The notes beneath the pieces were generated by a model. The model made no database searches. It was not told the origin of the DNA and saw only the letters and a list, made by a program, of their open reading frames with translations. A DNA stretch of 64,000 nucleotides, from NCBI GenBank assembly GCA_964452645.1, contig CAYVMO010000001.1:177970-241969 (forward strand). Direction: 5' to 3'. Shown here in pieces: positions 35,304 through 43,443 of the stretch; within the stretch, counting starts at the first letter, position 1; every line of letters starts with the position of its first letter. The translations under genes and the position numbers were made by a program. This stretch comes from CAYXTW01 sp964452645 (GTDB lineage Bacteria; Zixibacteria; MSB-5A5; GN15; PGXB01).

Positions 35304-36156
35304 TCGGCAGTTCCACCAATTTTTAAAAGATTCCGCCGAAAAGCTCAAAAGCGCCGGCATCGATGCCGCCCTCGCCGAAGTGGAAATAATACTCGAAAAA
35401 CTTCTCGGCGTCGAGCGAATCGAGGTCCATCTTCATGGTGCACGACTTATAACAGATGCCATCCTGAAGAAATTCAATAAAATAATCGAAAAACGTGAAA
35501 CAAGATACCCACTCCAATATATTTTGGGTGAAGCGTATTTTTACGGTCGGCGGTTTCTGGTCAGTCCGGATGTGATGGCGCCGACCCCGGAAACCGAATT
35601 GCTTTGCGAACTGGCGATTAACTATGTAAAAAATGAAAATCTCGAAACGGCCGATGTCCTTGACGTCGGCGCCGGCTGTGGAGTGATATGTGTTACAATC
35701 GGATGTGAGCTTGAAAACTGCTGGCTGACGGCGGTCGATAAGTCGCAGGCGGCGATCGGGATGGCGCGTAAAAACGCCGCATTACACGGTGTCGGGAGTA
35801 AAATTAATTTTATCAAATCGGATATTTTTTCGGGCGTCGATTCCGATGCCAAATTCGATTTGATTTTATCCAATCCTCCCTATATAGCTGAAGGGGATTA
35901 CAAAGATCTTCCGCCGGAAGTTCTCGCCGATCCAAAGATTTCACTTGTCGGCGGCGTAGAAGGTTTGGATGTAATAAAAAAACTGATTGAAAAGGCACCT
36001 GAATATTTAAAAAGCAACGGGCGTCTGATGTTTGAAATCGGGTATACTCAGGGTGAGAAAATTAAAAGCATGACTGATGATGATACCCGCTACCGATCGT
36101 TCACGATTGTTAAAGATTTAAACGATATCGATCGAATTGTGATTTTGAGTATATGA
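35296..36156 (+). CDS. prmC: Release factor glutamine N5-methyltransferase
   Basis: Methylates the glutamine of the GGQ motif in release factors. Motif I DVGAGCG is at 123-129 and the catalytic NPPY at 193-196, with the usual N-terminal helical bundle (1-80). The 286-residue length is standard. It overlaps the small Tat-signal gene by 8 bases and the following gene by 4. Its substrate gene prfA lies about 5 kb upstream, with other genes in between. Confidence 0.95.
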   Translation: MDDRQFHQFLKDSAEKLKSAGIDAALAEVEIILEKLLGVERIEVHLHGARLITDAILKKFNKIIEKRETRYPLQYILGEAYFYGRRFLVSPDVMAPTPETELLCELAINYVKNENLETADVLDVGAGCGVICVTIGCELENCWLTAVDKSQAAIGMARKNAALHGVGSKINFIKSDIFSGVDSDAKFDLILSNPPYIAEGDYKDLPPEVLADPKISLVGGVEGLDVIKKLIEKAPEYLKSNGRLMFEIGYTQGEKIKSMTDDDTRYRSFTIVKDLNDIDRIVILSI

Positions 36157-36617
36157 CGTGGGAAGAGAGATATAAACTCAGAGAGGCCGAATTAAAACCT
36201 CTGATTTTGTGCCTTAAATCGGCGATTGAGCTTTTCGGCCGCCAAAAAGCCAGAGATCTGGCCCGATTAACCCTGGAAAGCTACGCCGACGATAGATTTG
36301 TGGCGCCTTATGAAGATATCCCGAAAGATAAATGCTGGTCGAATTTTCGTGACGATATAATTCACAATGCCGATGATATCGAATACTCGATCGAGAAATA
36401 TGGCGAGAATATGGTCAAGGTAAAATACGTGAGGTGTATGTTTTATGAGATCTTCGAAGAATATGGCCTCGGTGATTTCGTTCCTATCTACTGCCAGACC
36501 GATTACGCCACCTGTCGGAAAATTCATCCCGATATCGGCATGACCCGAACACAAACCATCGCCGGTGGGGCGACGCATTGCGATCATGAATGGAAGTTTA
36601 AATCGAGTGAGGAATAA
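36153..36617 (+). CDS. L-2-amino-thiazoline-4-carboxylic acid hydrolase family protein
   Basis: A 154-residue protein resembling the ATC hydrolase family (L-2-amino-thiazoline-4-carboxylate hydrolysis to cysteine precursors). Supporting residues are the C-terminal set CQTDYATCRKIHPDIGMTRT then GGATHCDHEWKF, with conserved Cys, His and Asp. Members occur in many bacteria and the true substrate is rarely known. It overlaps prmC by 4 bases (ATGA) and runs into nth, so it belongs to the same transcript. Confidence 0.75.
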   Translation: MTWEERYKLREAELKPLILCLKSAIELFGRQKARDLARLTLESYADDRFVAPYEDIPKDKCWSNFRDDIIHNADDIEYSIEKYGENMVKVKYVRCMFYEIFEEYGLGDFVPIYCQTDYATCRKIHPDIGMTRTQTIAGGATHCDHEWKFKSSEE

Positions 36618-37257
36618 ACCAATCAGTATAAAAGCACCAATAAAAAAAATCATCTCGCTTCTTAAAAAGGAATACCCCGATTCCCGGTGTACGCTTGATT
36701 TCAAGACGCCGCATCAATTATTAGTTGCCACGATTCTTTCGGCCCAATGTACCGACGAACGAGTGAATATCGTTACCAAAGATTTATTTAGAAAGTACAA
36801 AAAGCCGAAAGACTTTGCTGAAGTTTCATTAGACGAACTCGAAGATGATATCCGTTCGACCGGCTTTTTCAGAAATAAAGCCAGAGCGATAAAAGAGTCG
36901 GCGGCGATTATAAGCAATAATTATAAAGGCAAAGTGCCGCAAAATCTGGCTGAGTTGGTTAAGTTTCCCGGTGTCGGGCGCAAAACCGGATCGGTTATAC
37001 TCGGTGCCGCTTTCGGAATAGCGGAGGGTATTGTGGTCGATACGCATGTGGCGCGGTTATCGCAAAGGCTCGGATTTACGAAAAACAAAGATGCGGTAAA
37101 AATCGAAAAAGATTTGATGCAAATAATTCCCAAAAATGATTGGATAATATTTTCGCATTTACTGATCGATCACGGGCGTAAAATCTGCAACGCCCGCCGG
37201 CCCGATTGCCGCCATTGCATTCTGAATAAATATTGCCCGTCGGCAAATCTTTTGTGA
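36586..37257 (+). CDS. nth: Endonuclease III
   Basis: DNA glycosylase/AP lyase for oxidised pyrimidines. ILSAQCTDERVN, the helix-hairpin-helix FPGVGRKTG with catalytic Lys, catalytic Asp in VDTHVARLSQRLG and the [4Fe-4S] ligands C-x6-C-x2-C-x5-C (CNARRPDCRHCILNKYC) are all present. Starts at ATG 36586 or GTG 36607 are both possible; the frame opens further to 36565. It overlaps the upstream gene. Confidence 0.95.
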   Translation: MNGSLNRVRNKPISIKAPIKKIISLLKKEYPDSRCTLDFKTPHQLLVATILSAQCTDERVNIVTKDLFRKYKKPKDFAEVSLDELEDDIRSTGFFRNKARAIKESAAIISNNYKGKVPQNLAELVKFPGVGRKTGSVILGAAFGIAEGIVVDTHVARLSQRLGFTKNKDAVKIEKDLMQIIPKNDWIIFSHLLIDHGRKICNARRPDCRHCILNKYCPSANLL

Positions 37258-37298
37258 CTTTTCAAATCTTTTTTTATTCCGATAGAGTATAATGAGAT

Positions 37299-37919
37299 AT
37301 GACTATCGCGATTATATCAGGCTTTGCCGCCGTAATTATCGGCTTTTTATTATTTGCTTCGGTAATTATTCGTTTCCGATATGAGGATACCGATAGGTCG
37401 GCCTCACTGTCGTACACGTTTGTCAAATTCATGTTTGACATCACGCATGAAAAAGTCCGGTTTTTTCTGTTTCGAATACCGATTTATGCATTCGATGCGA
37501 AGGATCATAGAGCCTTTGAATTTGTCAAAAAGAAGCTGGATATGAAACTAATGTGGAAAAAGAAATTCGGGCTGTCCGATTTGAAACTCGAGTATCTGAT
37601 TATGGCCAAAACGCTGATGGGCGGAATCCGGATCAGGCAACTTCAGATAAATATCAGCGGCGGATATCGGGAGCCGTTTTATACCGGCAAAATATTCGCC
37701 TATTATTGCGCCGCCAAAGGTATATATCCGAATTTGATGTCGCATGTTGATTTTTCTCCGGATTTTTCCTCGGAGAAACTCAATTTCGAGGGAAAAGGGC
37801 TTGCCAGTTTGAGAATGTTTTATATATTACGATTTGTCTTCGGCCTACTTGCCGATAAAGCGAAAGAAAAACTGAATAATCTATTTGTGATTAGAAAGAA
37901 AGGAGCCAGTTATGGCTGA
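37299..37919 (+). CDS. DUF2953-like protein (YtfI-like)
   Basis: A 206-residue protein with one N-terminal membrane helix (about 4-24), then a soluble part ending in a basic tail. I place it with the DUF2953/YtfI group mainly because it directly precedes and overlaps a gerW (ytfJ) homologue, the same pairing seen in Bacillus; the match is by layout and context more than by motif. It overlaps gerW by 8 bases. Function unknown. Confidence 0.65.
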   Translation: MTIAIISGFAAVIIGFLLFASVIIRFRYEDTDRSASLSYTFVKFMFDITHEKVRFFLFRIPIYAFDAKDHRAFEFVKKKLDMKLMWKKKFGLSDLKLEYLIMAKTLMGGIRIRQLQINISGGYREPFYTGKIFAYYCAAKGIYPNLMSHVDFSPDFSSEKLNFEGKGLASLRMFYILRFVFGLLADKAKEKLNNLFVIRKKGASYG

Positions 37920-38343
37920 AAACAACAGAGTTTCCGAAATTCTTAAAGATATTGTCGGCGAACTGAAAGAAATCGCAAGTTCACAGACGGTTGTCGGCGA
38001 GCCGATAACTATCGGCGACAGGACAGTGGTCCCGGTCGTAAAAATCTCGGTTGGTTTCGGCGCCGGCGGGGGGCAGGGCGAGTATCCCAATAAGGGCGGT
38101 GGTTTCGGCGGCGGCGGTGGCGGTGCGGCCAGAATAGAACCTTCAGCTTTTATTATCATGGATAAAGAGAAAATCTCGTTGCTCTCAGCCAAACCGGGCA
38201 AACTGGATGCACTTGTGGAGGCGGTTCCGGGATTGATCGGCAAAATCAGGGATATCAAGGGTAAAATCAGCAAAGGGAAATCGGATATAGACGAAGAGCC
38301 CAAACCGGAAGATAACCCGCCCCCGGAAAACCCGGGGTATTAG
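37912..38343 (+). CDS. GerW (YtfJ) family protein
   Basis: A 143-residue member of the GerW/YtfJ family: VVGEPITIGDRTVVPVVKIS followed by a glycine-rich stretch (FGAGGGQGEYP and GGGFGGGGGGAA), then a domain ending in a Pro/Glu-rich tail. In Bacillus YtfJ is needed for proper spore germination, but the family is common in non-spore-formers. The pair with the upstream DUF2953-like gene is conserved. A hairpin terminator follows about 80 bases later. Confidence 0.88.
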   Translation: MAENNRVSEILKDIVGELKEIASSQTVVGEPITIGDRTVVPVVKISVGFGAGGGQGEYPNKGGGFGGGGGGAARIEPSAFIIMDKEKISLLSAKPGKLDALVEAVPGLIGKIRDIKGKISKGKSDIDEEPKPEDNPPPENPGY

Positions 38344-38376
38344 GATAGATTTTAAGATATACGTCAGTCCACACGT

Positions 38377-38389
38377 CCCGATAAATCGG
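38377..38389. repeat. CCGATAAATCGG palindrome
   Basis: Short palindrome matching the inner hairpin of the nested element at 22156-22195. Confidence 0.4.
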
Positions 38390-38421
38390 AAGGCGGGAAC
38401 TGGCGCAACATGAATGAGTCG

Positions 38422-38450
38422 GGGCGACCTTCACGGTCGTCCTTTATTAT
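38422..38450 (+). terminator. Probable terminator after gerW
   Basis: Stem GGGCGACC (38422-38429) with GGTCGTCC (38435-38442), one G-T pair and a 5-base loop, followed by TTTATTAT. It lies about 80 bases after the gerW stop. The stem resembles dispersed hairpins, so the function is not certain. Confidence 0.5.
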
Positions 38451-38536
38451 TGTGGCTTCAGGACAGGAGCACAGCGCTCAGGCTTTATTTAATTATCAGT
38501 AGACCTTGGGGAGGCGTGCCATGCCAAAAATAAGAT

Positions 38537-38580
38537 GGCAGAACCACATCGGCGTGTAAGAACGCGTCTCGGGTTCTGCC
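38537..38580. repeat. GGCAGAACC/GGTTCTGCC long hairpin repeat, copy 1
   Basis: Nine-base perfect arms GGCAGAACC (38537-38545) and GGTTCTGCC (38572-38580) with a 26-base interior. The same arms and the same interior length occur at 49203-49246. It lies in the 367-base gap between gerW and the zinc-ribbon gene, which holds no supported coding sequence. Confidence 0.7.
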
Positions 38581-38600
38581 CTACTGCCACGAATAAAAAT

Positions 38601-38623
38601 GGCAGGAGCGCAGGGCTCCTGCC
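38601..38623. repeat. GGCAGGAG/CTCCTGCC hairpin
   Basis: Perfect 8-base arms, 38601-38608 and 38616-38623, with a 7-base loop. Directly follows the longer hairpin repeat and is related in base pattern. Confidence 0.6.
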
Positions 38624-38710
38624 CTACGACAAAAAAAATAGAATATCACTCTAAAGATTTCTCCTGCAATTCCGATTTCTTTTTTCGGATAGCACTTTGG
38701 AGGTATATTT

Positions 38711-38968
38711 ATGGCGACAGCAACGTGTCAGGCATGCACCAAAATTATGCGGGAAAAAAGCGATTATCCCCGCGGTAATTTTTCAAGTATTTATTGCGCC
38801 GAATGTGTCGATGAAAAGGGAAATCTCAAGCCGAGAGAAGTTGTCCGGCAGAATATGATCGATTATCGGATGAAGCATAACGGTCTGTCGGAAGAAGAAG
38901 CGACCGAATCGGTCGACAACCTGATGAAATATCTGGCGGTATGGAACGGCAGTAAAGCGCGCGTTTGA
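38711..38968 (+). CDS. Small putative zinc-ribbon protein
   Basis: An 85-residue protein with two CxxC knuckles, C6-x2-C9 and C29-x2-C32, the layout of a zinc ribbon. The C-terminal half is helical and charged (GLSEEEATESVDNLMKYL). GGAGG precedes the ATG. It resembles small zinc-ribbon proteins found in several anaerobic lineages, with no known function. It stands alone between repeat-bearing gaps. Confidence 0.75.
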   Translation: MATATCQACTKIMREKSDYPRGNFSSIYCAECVDEKGNLKPREVVRQNMIDYRMKHNGLSEEEATESVDNLMKYLAVWNGSKARV

Positions 38969-39097
38969 CAAACCAATACGCGTCATTTTGAATATAGACA
39001 AATTAAAAATTATTTCCGGTCGGTGGGCAAGAAGAGGCTGTTCCATTAGCTAAAAATTATGGCAGTTTTGACATTCTCGTCCGAGTATGTGTACAAA

Positions 39098-39117
39098 CGC
39101 AGACAAGAATGTCTGCG
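39098..39117. repeat. CGCAGAC/GTCTGCG hairpin
   Basis: Seven-base arms 39098-39104 and 39111-39117 with loop AAGAAT. A variant of the GGCAGAC/GTCTGCC family seen at 9603, 12868 and 13072. Confidence 0.5.
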
Positions 39118-39199
39118 CGAGTTAATTTCATAGAAAATTCACCCATTACAGTCCTTTTGTATATTTTTGGATAAATTATCCGGACGTTCCTATCACCTA

Positions 39200-39227
39200 T
39201 TGACAACAAACGATAACCGGATATTAT
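39200..39227 (+). promoter_or_regulatory. Sigma-70-type promoter of the PEBP-family gene
   Basis: TTGACA (39200-39205), a 16-base spacer and TATTAT (39222-39227), 35 bases before the start codon. GGAGGT at 39251-39256 then gives the ribosome site. Confidence 0.7.
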
Positions 39228-39261
39228 TGATTATCAGTCCGATTAAACATGGAGGTAGCCT

Positions 39262-39864
39262 ATGAAAAAAGTTTGTGCGGCTTTTGCAGCCTGCGTTCTT
39301 CTCATCGTCGGCGTTGTCTGTGCCGAAAACAAGGAGAGCGCGAAAAAAGAAATCAAAGCAAGATCCGAGGTTGAAATGATATTGACGAGTGAAGCTTTCA
39401 AGGAAGGGGAATTTATCCCTAAAAAATACAGTTGTGAGGATGCCGATATTTCCCCCGCGCTGGAGATTTCGGGTGTCCCGGAAAATGCCAGGTCGCTGGC
39501 GCTGATATGCGATGATCCCGATGCACCGGTCGGGCTATGGGTGCACTGGGTGACGTACAATATCCCGCCCGATGCGGCAATACTTCCGGAAGGGATTGCC
39601 AAAGATATGCAAACCATGCTGGGTGATGATTCCTCGGCAACCGTTATTCAGGGAATCAACAGCTGGGGTAAATTCGGCTACGGCGGCCCCTGCCCGCCGC
39701 CCGGCAAGGCGCATCGCTACTTTTTCAAATTGTATGCGCTCGATATCGTGCTTAACGTAGATGATGGGACGGTTCAAAAGGGAATTAATAACCAGGGGCT
39801 TTTAAAACTGATGGAAGGCCATATTCTGGCGGAAACTTCACTGATGGGGAAATATAAAAGATAA
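39262..39864 (+). CDS. YbhB/YbcL family Raf-kinase-inhibitor-like protein (PEBP), exported
   Basis: Phosphatidylethanolamine-binding-protein fold, 200 residues. A Sec signal peptide (MKKVCAAFAACVLLIVGVVCA) is followed by a short basic linker and the PEBP domain. The ligand-site motifs DDPDAP (84-89), HW (95-96), GGPCPPPG (141-148) and HRY (151-153) are intact. The cellular role of bacterial members is unclear. It has its own promoter and converges with the EIIA gene 5 bases away. Confidence 0.92.
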   Translation: MKKVCAAFAACVLLIVGVVCAENKESAKKEIKARSEVEMILTSEAFKEGEFIPKKYSCEDADISPALEISGVPENARSLALICDDPDAPVGLWVHWVTYNIPPDAAILPEGIAKDMQTMLGDDSSATVIQGINSWGKFGYGGPCPPPGKAHRYFFKLYALDIVLNVDDGTVQKGINNQGLLKLMEGHILAETSLMGKYKR

Positions 39865-39869
39865 ACAAT

Positions 39870-40370
39870 CTATTCGGCATTTTTGAAGGCGCGAATGACC
39901 TCGTATGGTTCTTCAACGTTTAGTAGTTCTTCACGGAATGACTCGTACTGGACTGATTCGGAGAGCGCTTTGAATACTTTCAGATAAAGGTTATCATCGT
40001 ACGGCGGGGCGGCCATAACGAAGAAAAGCCTGGTCGGTTTACCGTCGAGCGAATCGAAATCGATTCCGTCTTTGGCGCGCGCAAAACCGATAATAAATTC
40101 TTTGGCCTGCATGGAGCGGACGTGCGGCACGGCAATACCATCGCCGATCCCGGTCGTCGCCTTTCTTTCACGGTTAATAAAATCGGTTAGAAGTTTGCTG
40201 CGGTTGACCGTTTTGCCGGATAATTCAAGGATATCGACCAGCTTTGACAGAATTCGTTCTTTATTGCGCACTTTCCACTTATCCGAATTGGACTCTTCCG
40301 GCGGCGGTTCCTGCTCGGCGGTAAAGTTCAAATCGATCAGCTCTTCTTTTAAGAATCTCGAAATATTCAT
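39870..40370 (-). CDS. PTS EIIA component (fructose/nitrogen type)
   Basis: A type 2 EIIA domain of 166 residues. The phosphorylated histidine is H83 in GDGIAVPHVRS. The N-terminal ~35 residues are an extra, mostly disordered stretch (AEQEPPPEESNSD). No EIIB/EIIC transporter, HPr or kinase gene lies here, so a regulatory role of the PtsN kind is likelier than sugar uptake. It is divergent from aspS. Confidence 0.88.
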   Translation of the reverse strand: MNISRFLKEELIDLNFTAEQEPPPEESNSDKWKVRNKERILSKLVDILELSGKTVNRSKLLTDFINRERKATTGIGDGIAVPHVRSMQAKEFIIGFARAKDGIDFDSLDGKPTRLFFVMAAPPYDDNLYLKVFKALSESVQYESFREELLNVEEPYEVIRAFKNAE

Positions 40371-40490
40371 ACACTAACACTATCGGCTACAACCTTTTAA
40401 ACCTGAACGAACTAAACGCGGCAACGCAGCTTTGTCAAGCCATTTTCAGTTTAATTGGCATTGAATTATACGCAATCGAAGTTGTTTCTA

Positions 40491-40518
40491 TTGACATTTT
40501 GTCCGTTATCGATAAATT
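40491..40518 (+). promoter_or_regulatory. Candidate promoter of aspS
   Basis: Perfect -35 TTGACA (40491-40496), a 16-base spacer and a weak -10 TAAATT (40513-40518), about 90 bases before the start codon in the divergent gap with the EIIA gene. Confidence 0.4.
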
Positions 40519-40607
40519 TCGGCGGCGGGACATGTTCGGTATTTTGTTAATTGGGCTATTGAAATGCCGAAATTATTTATACAAGAGCCCGATTTTTTGG
40601 AGCTAAC

Positions 40608-42422
40608 TTGTTTTCTTTTAATGAAATTAAACGTACGCACACCTGCGCCGAATTGAACGCCGGTAATATCGGCGAAAAGGTCAGACTTAACGGCTGGGTA
40701 AATGAATACCGAAATCTGGGCGGTTTATTATTCCTGGATATCCGCGACCGGTATGGTCTGACCCAGGTTGTTTTCAATCCTGAAAAAGTCGAGAAAGACG
40801 TTTTCGATCTGGCCAACCGAGCACGTCACGAATATGTCGTCGGAGTCGAGGGAACGGTTCACAGACGACCCGAAGGCACGGAAAATAAAAATATGAAGAC
40901 CGGCGAGATTGAAATCGCCGCAAAAAAATTCGTTATTTTGTCCGAATCAAAAACACCGCCGTTTGAGATTATCGATAATCCTGATGCCAGCGAAGTTTTA
41001 AAACTGGAGTATCGTTTTCTTGATCTACGCCGCAGACCGCTTCAGGATAGGATGCGGCTCCGGCATCAGGCGGCAATGGCGATACGTGAATATCTTTCGA
41101 GTCAGGGCTTTTACGAAATCGAGACGCCGCTTCTGATGCGCTCGACACCGGAGGGGGCGCGGGATTATGTTGTTCCCAGCCGAGTGCATAAGGGAAAATT
41201 TTATGCGCTGCCGCAGTCGCCGCAATTATTGAAGCAGATATTGATGGTGTCCGGTTTTGATAAATATTTTCAGCTGGCGCGATGTCTTCGCGATGAAGAC
41301 CTGCGCGCCGACCGCCAGCCGGAGCATACCCAGGTCGATTTCGAAATGTCGTTTGTAACCAAAGATGATGTTTTCCGTGTGACCGAAGGGATGATGGCGT
41401 ATTTATTCGAGAAAGTATTGAATGTCAAAATCGAAACCCCGTTTCCGGAATTCGAATATGATGAAGTTATGAATCGCTGGGGGATTGATAAGCCGGATAT
41501 TCGGTTTGGGATGGAGATAGTTGATGTTTCCAATTATGTCGCCGCTTGTGATTTTAAAGTATTTTCGGAAACGATAAAAAACGGCGGAGTGGTGAAAGCG
41601 ATATGTCTTAAGGGTGGCGGAGATTATTCCCGCAAGCAAATCGACGATCTGACTCAGACGGCCAGGAACCTCGGTGCGGGGGGATTGGCTTATATTTTGA
41701 GGCAGCAGGCCGGGGATAAATCACCGATTTTGAAATTTATCGGCGAGGAATTAAAAGATAAAATATGCACCATCGCGGACGCCGGGACCGGTGATGCGGT
41801 TTTTATAATATCCGGGGAGGGAATAAAAGCCGAATCGATTCTCGGTCAGCTCCGACTTCAGCTTGGTAAGCAACACGGTCTGATCGATAAAAAGGAATGG
41901 AAGTTTTTATGGGTGACCAGATTCCCTCTGTTTGAATATAATGAGGAAGAAGACAGACTCGATGCCATGCATAATATTGTCTCGATGCCGGTCGAAGAAG
42001 ACCTTCATTATCTTAAAGAAGCCGAAACGACTGATTTGCCCATCAGCAATCCCGTGCATCCGCTGAGAAAAATCCGCGCCGAGCAGTACGATCTTGTCTT
42101 AAACGGCACCGAGATAGCTTCGGGCAGTATTCGGATTCATCGCCGCGATCTGCAGCAAAAAATATTGAATATTCTCGGTTTTTCCGATGAGCGTGCCGAG
42201 AAGGCTTTCGGCTTTTTGCTTCGGGCTCTGGAGTACGGCGCCCCGCCGCATGGCGGTCTGGCGCCCGGATTGGATCGAATCGTGGCGTTAATGGCCGGAG
42301 TCGATAATATCCGCGATGTTATCGCTTTTCCGAAGACGGCCACGGCGCAATCGCTGATGGACGGATCGCCTTCGGATATCGATCCGGCGCAATTAAAAGA
42401 ATTGAACCTGAAAATTTTGTAG
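40608..42422 (+). CDS. aspS: Aspartyl-tRNA synthetase
   Basis: Class II synthetase of the bacterial long form, 604 residues. It has an OB-fold anticodon-binding domain (GEKVRLNGWVNEYRNLGG), class II motif 2 (FQLARCLRDEDLRADRQPEH), an inserted GAD domain, and motif 3 (GLAPGLDRIVAL). The TTG at 40608 is used because GGAG lies 5 bases upstream and there is no nearby in-frame ATG. Whether it also charges tRNA-Asn cannot be told. It is followed 16 bases later by phoH. Confidence 0.96.
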   Translation: MFSFNEIKRTHTCAELNAGNIGEKVRLNGWVNEYRNLGGLLFLDIRDRYGLTQVVFNPEKVEKDVFDLANRARHEYVVGVEGTVHRRPEGTENKNMKTGEIEIAAKKFVILSESKTPPFEIIDNPDASEVLKLEYRFLDLRRRPLQDRMRLRHQAAMAIREYLSSQGFYEIETPLLMRSTPEGARDYVVPSRVHKGKFYALPQSPQLLKQILMVSGFDKYFQLARCLRDEDLRADRQPEHTQVDFEMSFVTKDDVFRVTEGMMAYLFEKVLNVKIETPFPEFEYDEVMNRWGIDKPDIRFGMEIVDVSNYVAACDFKVFSETIKNGGVVKAICLKGGGDYSRKQIDDLTQTARNLGAGGLAYILRQQAGDKSPILKFIGEELKDKICTIADAGTGDAVFIISGEGIKAESILGQLRLQLGKQHGLIDKKEWKFLWVTRFPLFEYNEEEDRLDAMHNIVSMPVEEDLHYLKEAETTDLPISNPVHPLRKIRAEQYDLVLNGTEIASGSIRIHRRDLQQKILNILGFSDERAEKAFGFLLRALEYGAPPHGGLAPGLDRIVALMAGVDNIRDVIAFPKTATAQSLMDGSPSDIDPAQLKELNLKIL

Positions 42423-42438
42423 GATCGCATCTAAATAT

Positions 42439-43422
42439 ATGCAATCGGATACAGAGGAGAAAATCTCCAAGACACTTTCTATCGCCGGGTTTGATCCCAG
42501 GCTGCTTTTCGGGCAAAATCATTCCCATCTGAGGCAGATAGAGAAATCTTTTAATCCGACCATCATTGCCCGCGGTGAAAAAGTTATCATAGAAGGCATG
42601 GCGGAGGAAGTCAATCAGGTCGTCAGTCTTTTAAAAGACTTAATGGTACGGCTCAAACAGGGCGATTATATTACCGAGCAGTATCTGAATTATTCGATTG
42701 AGATGGTCAAGGATGGTCAGGACGGCCCTGCCGAAATCATGGCCCAGGAATTACGTGATATCGGAGCGCTAAGAAGAGTCGCCAAGCCGAAAACTATCGG
42801 GCAGAAGCTGTATCTTGAGGCCATTGCCGAAAACGATATTGTTTTTTCCATCGGCCCGGCCGGAACCGGCAAAACGTATCTGGCGGTTGCAGTTGCGGTG
42901 GCGGCGCTTAATGAGAAAAAGTTCAATCGGGTGGTGCTGGCTCGCCCGGCGGTCGAGGCCGGCGAATCGCTCGGCTTTCTCCCCGGCGATATCAGGGCCA
43001 AAGTGGATCCGTATCTCAGGCCGGTGTATGATGCTCTTCATGAAATGATGCCGGCCGAAAAAATAAAAAAGTTGATTGAACTGGACATAATCGAAATTTT
43101 ACCGCTGGCTTTTATGCGCGGCCGAACGCTTAATCGCACCTTCGTTATTCTCGATGAAGCGCAAAACACGACGGCGGCGCAGATGAAAATGTTCCTGACC
43201 CGGCTGGGAGAGGGATCGAAAGCGATTATTACCGGAGATATCACGCAAATCGATCTGGACGGCAAGAGGAAATCAGGTCTGGTTTTGATACAGGGAATTT
43301 TAAAGGGGATTGAAGGTATAAAATTTGTTTATCTTTCCGACAAGGATGTCGTTCGCCATCGGCTGGTGCAGAAAATTATTCGCGCCTACGAGCGATACGA
43401 GAAAAAGATTCGAAAGGAGTAG
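42439..43422 (+). CDS. PhoH family ATPase
   Basis: PhoH-like P-loop protein of 327 residues with an N-terminal KH-like region and Walker A GPAGTGKT at 139-146, then RPAVEAGESLGFLPGD and Walker B VILDEAQN. It begins the widely conserved phoH-7TM-HD-ybeY-corC order, which links it to ribosome and RNA maturation. Biochemical role still debated (RNA helicase/ATPase). Confidence 0.94.
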   Translation: MQSDTEEKISKTLSIAGFDPRLLFGQNHSHLRQIEKSFNPTIIARGEKVIIEGMAEEVNQVVSLLKDLMVRLKQGDYITEQYLNYSIEMVKDGQDGPAEIMAQELRDIGALRRVAKPKTIGQKLYLEAIAENDIVFSIGPAGTGKTYLAVAVAVAALNEKKFNRVVLARPAVEAGESLGFLPGDIRAKVDPYLRPVYDALHEMMPAEKIKKLIELDIIEILPLAFMRGRTLNRTFVILDEAQNTTAAQMKMFLTRLGEGSKAIITGDITQIDLDGKRKSGLVLIQGILKGIEGIKFVYLSDKDVVRHRLVQKIIRAYERYEKKIRKE

Positions 43423-43443
43423 CGGGGAAATCCTTTCCTCTGT

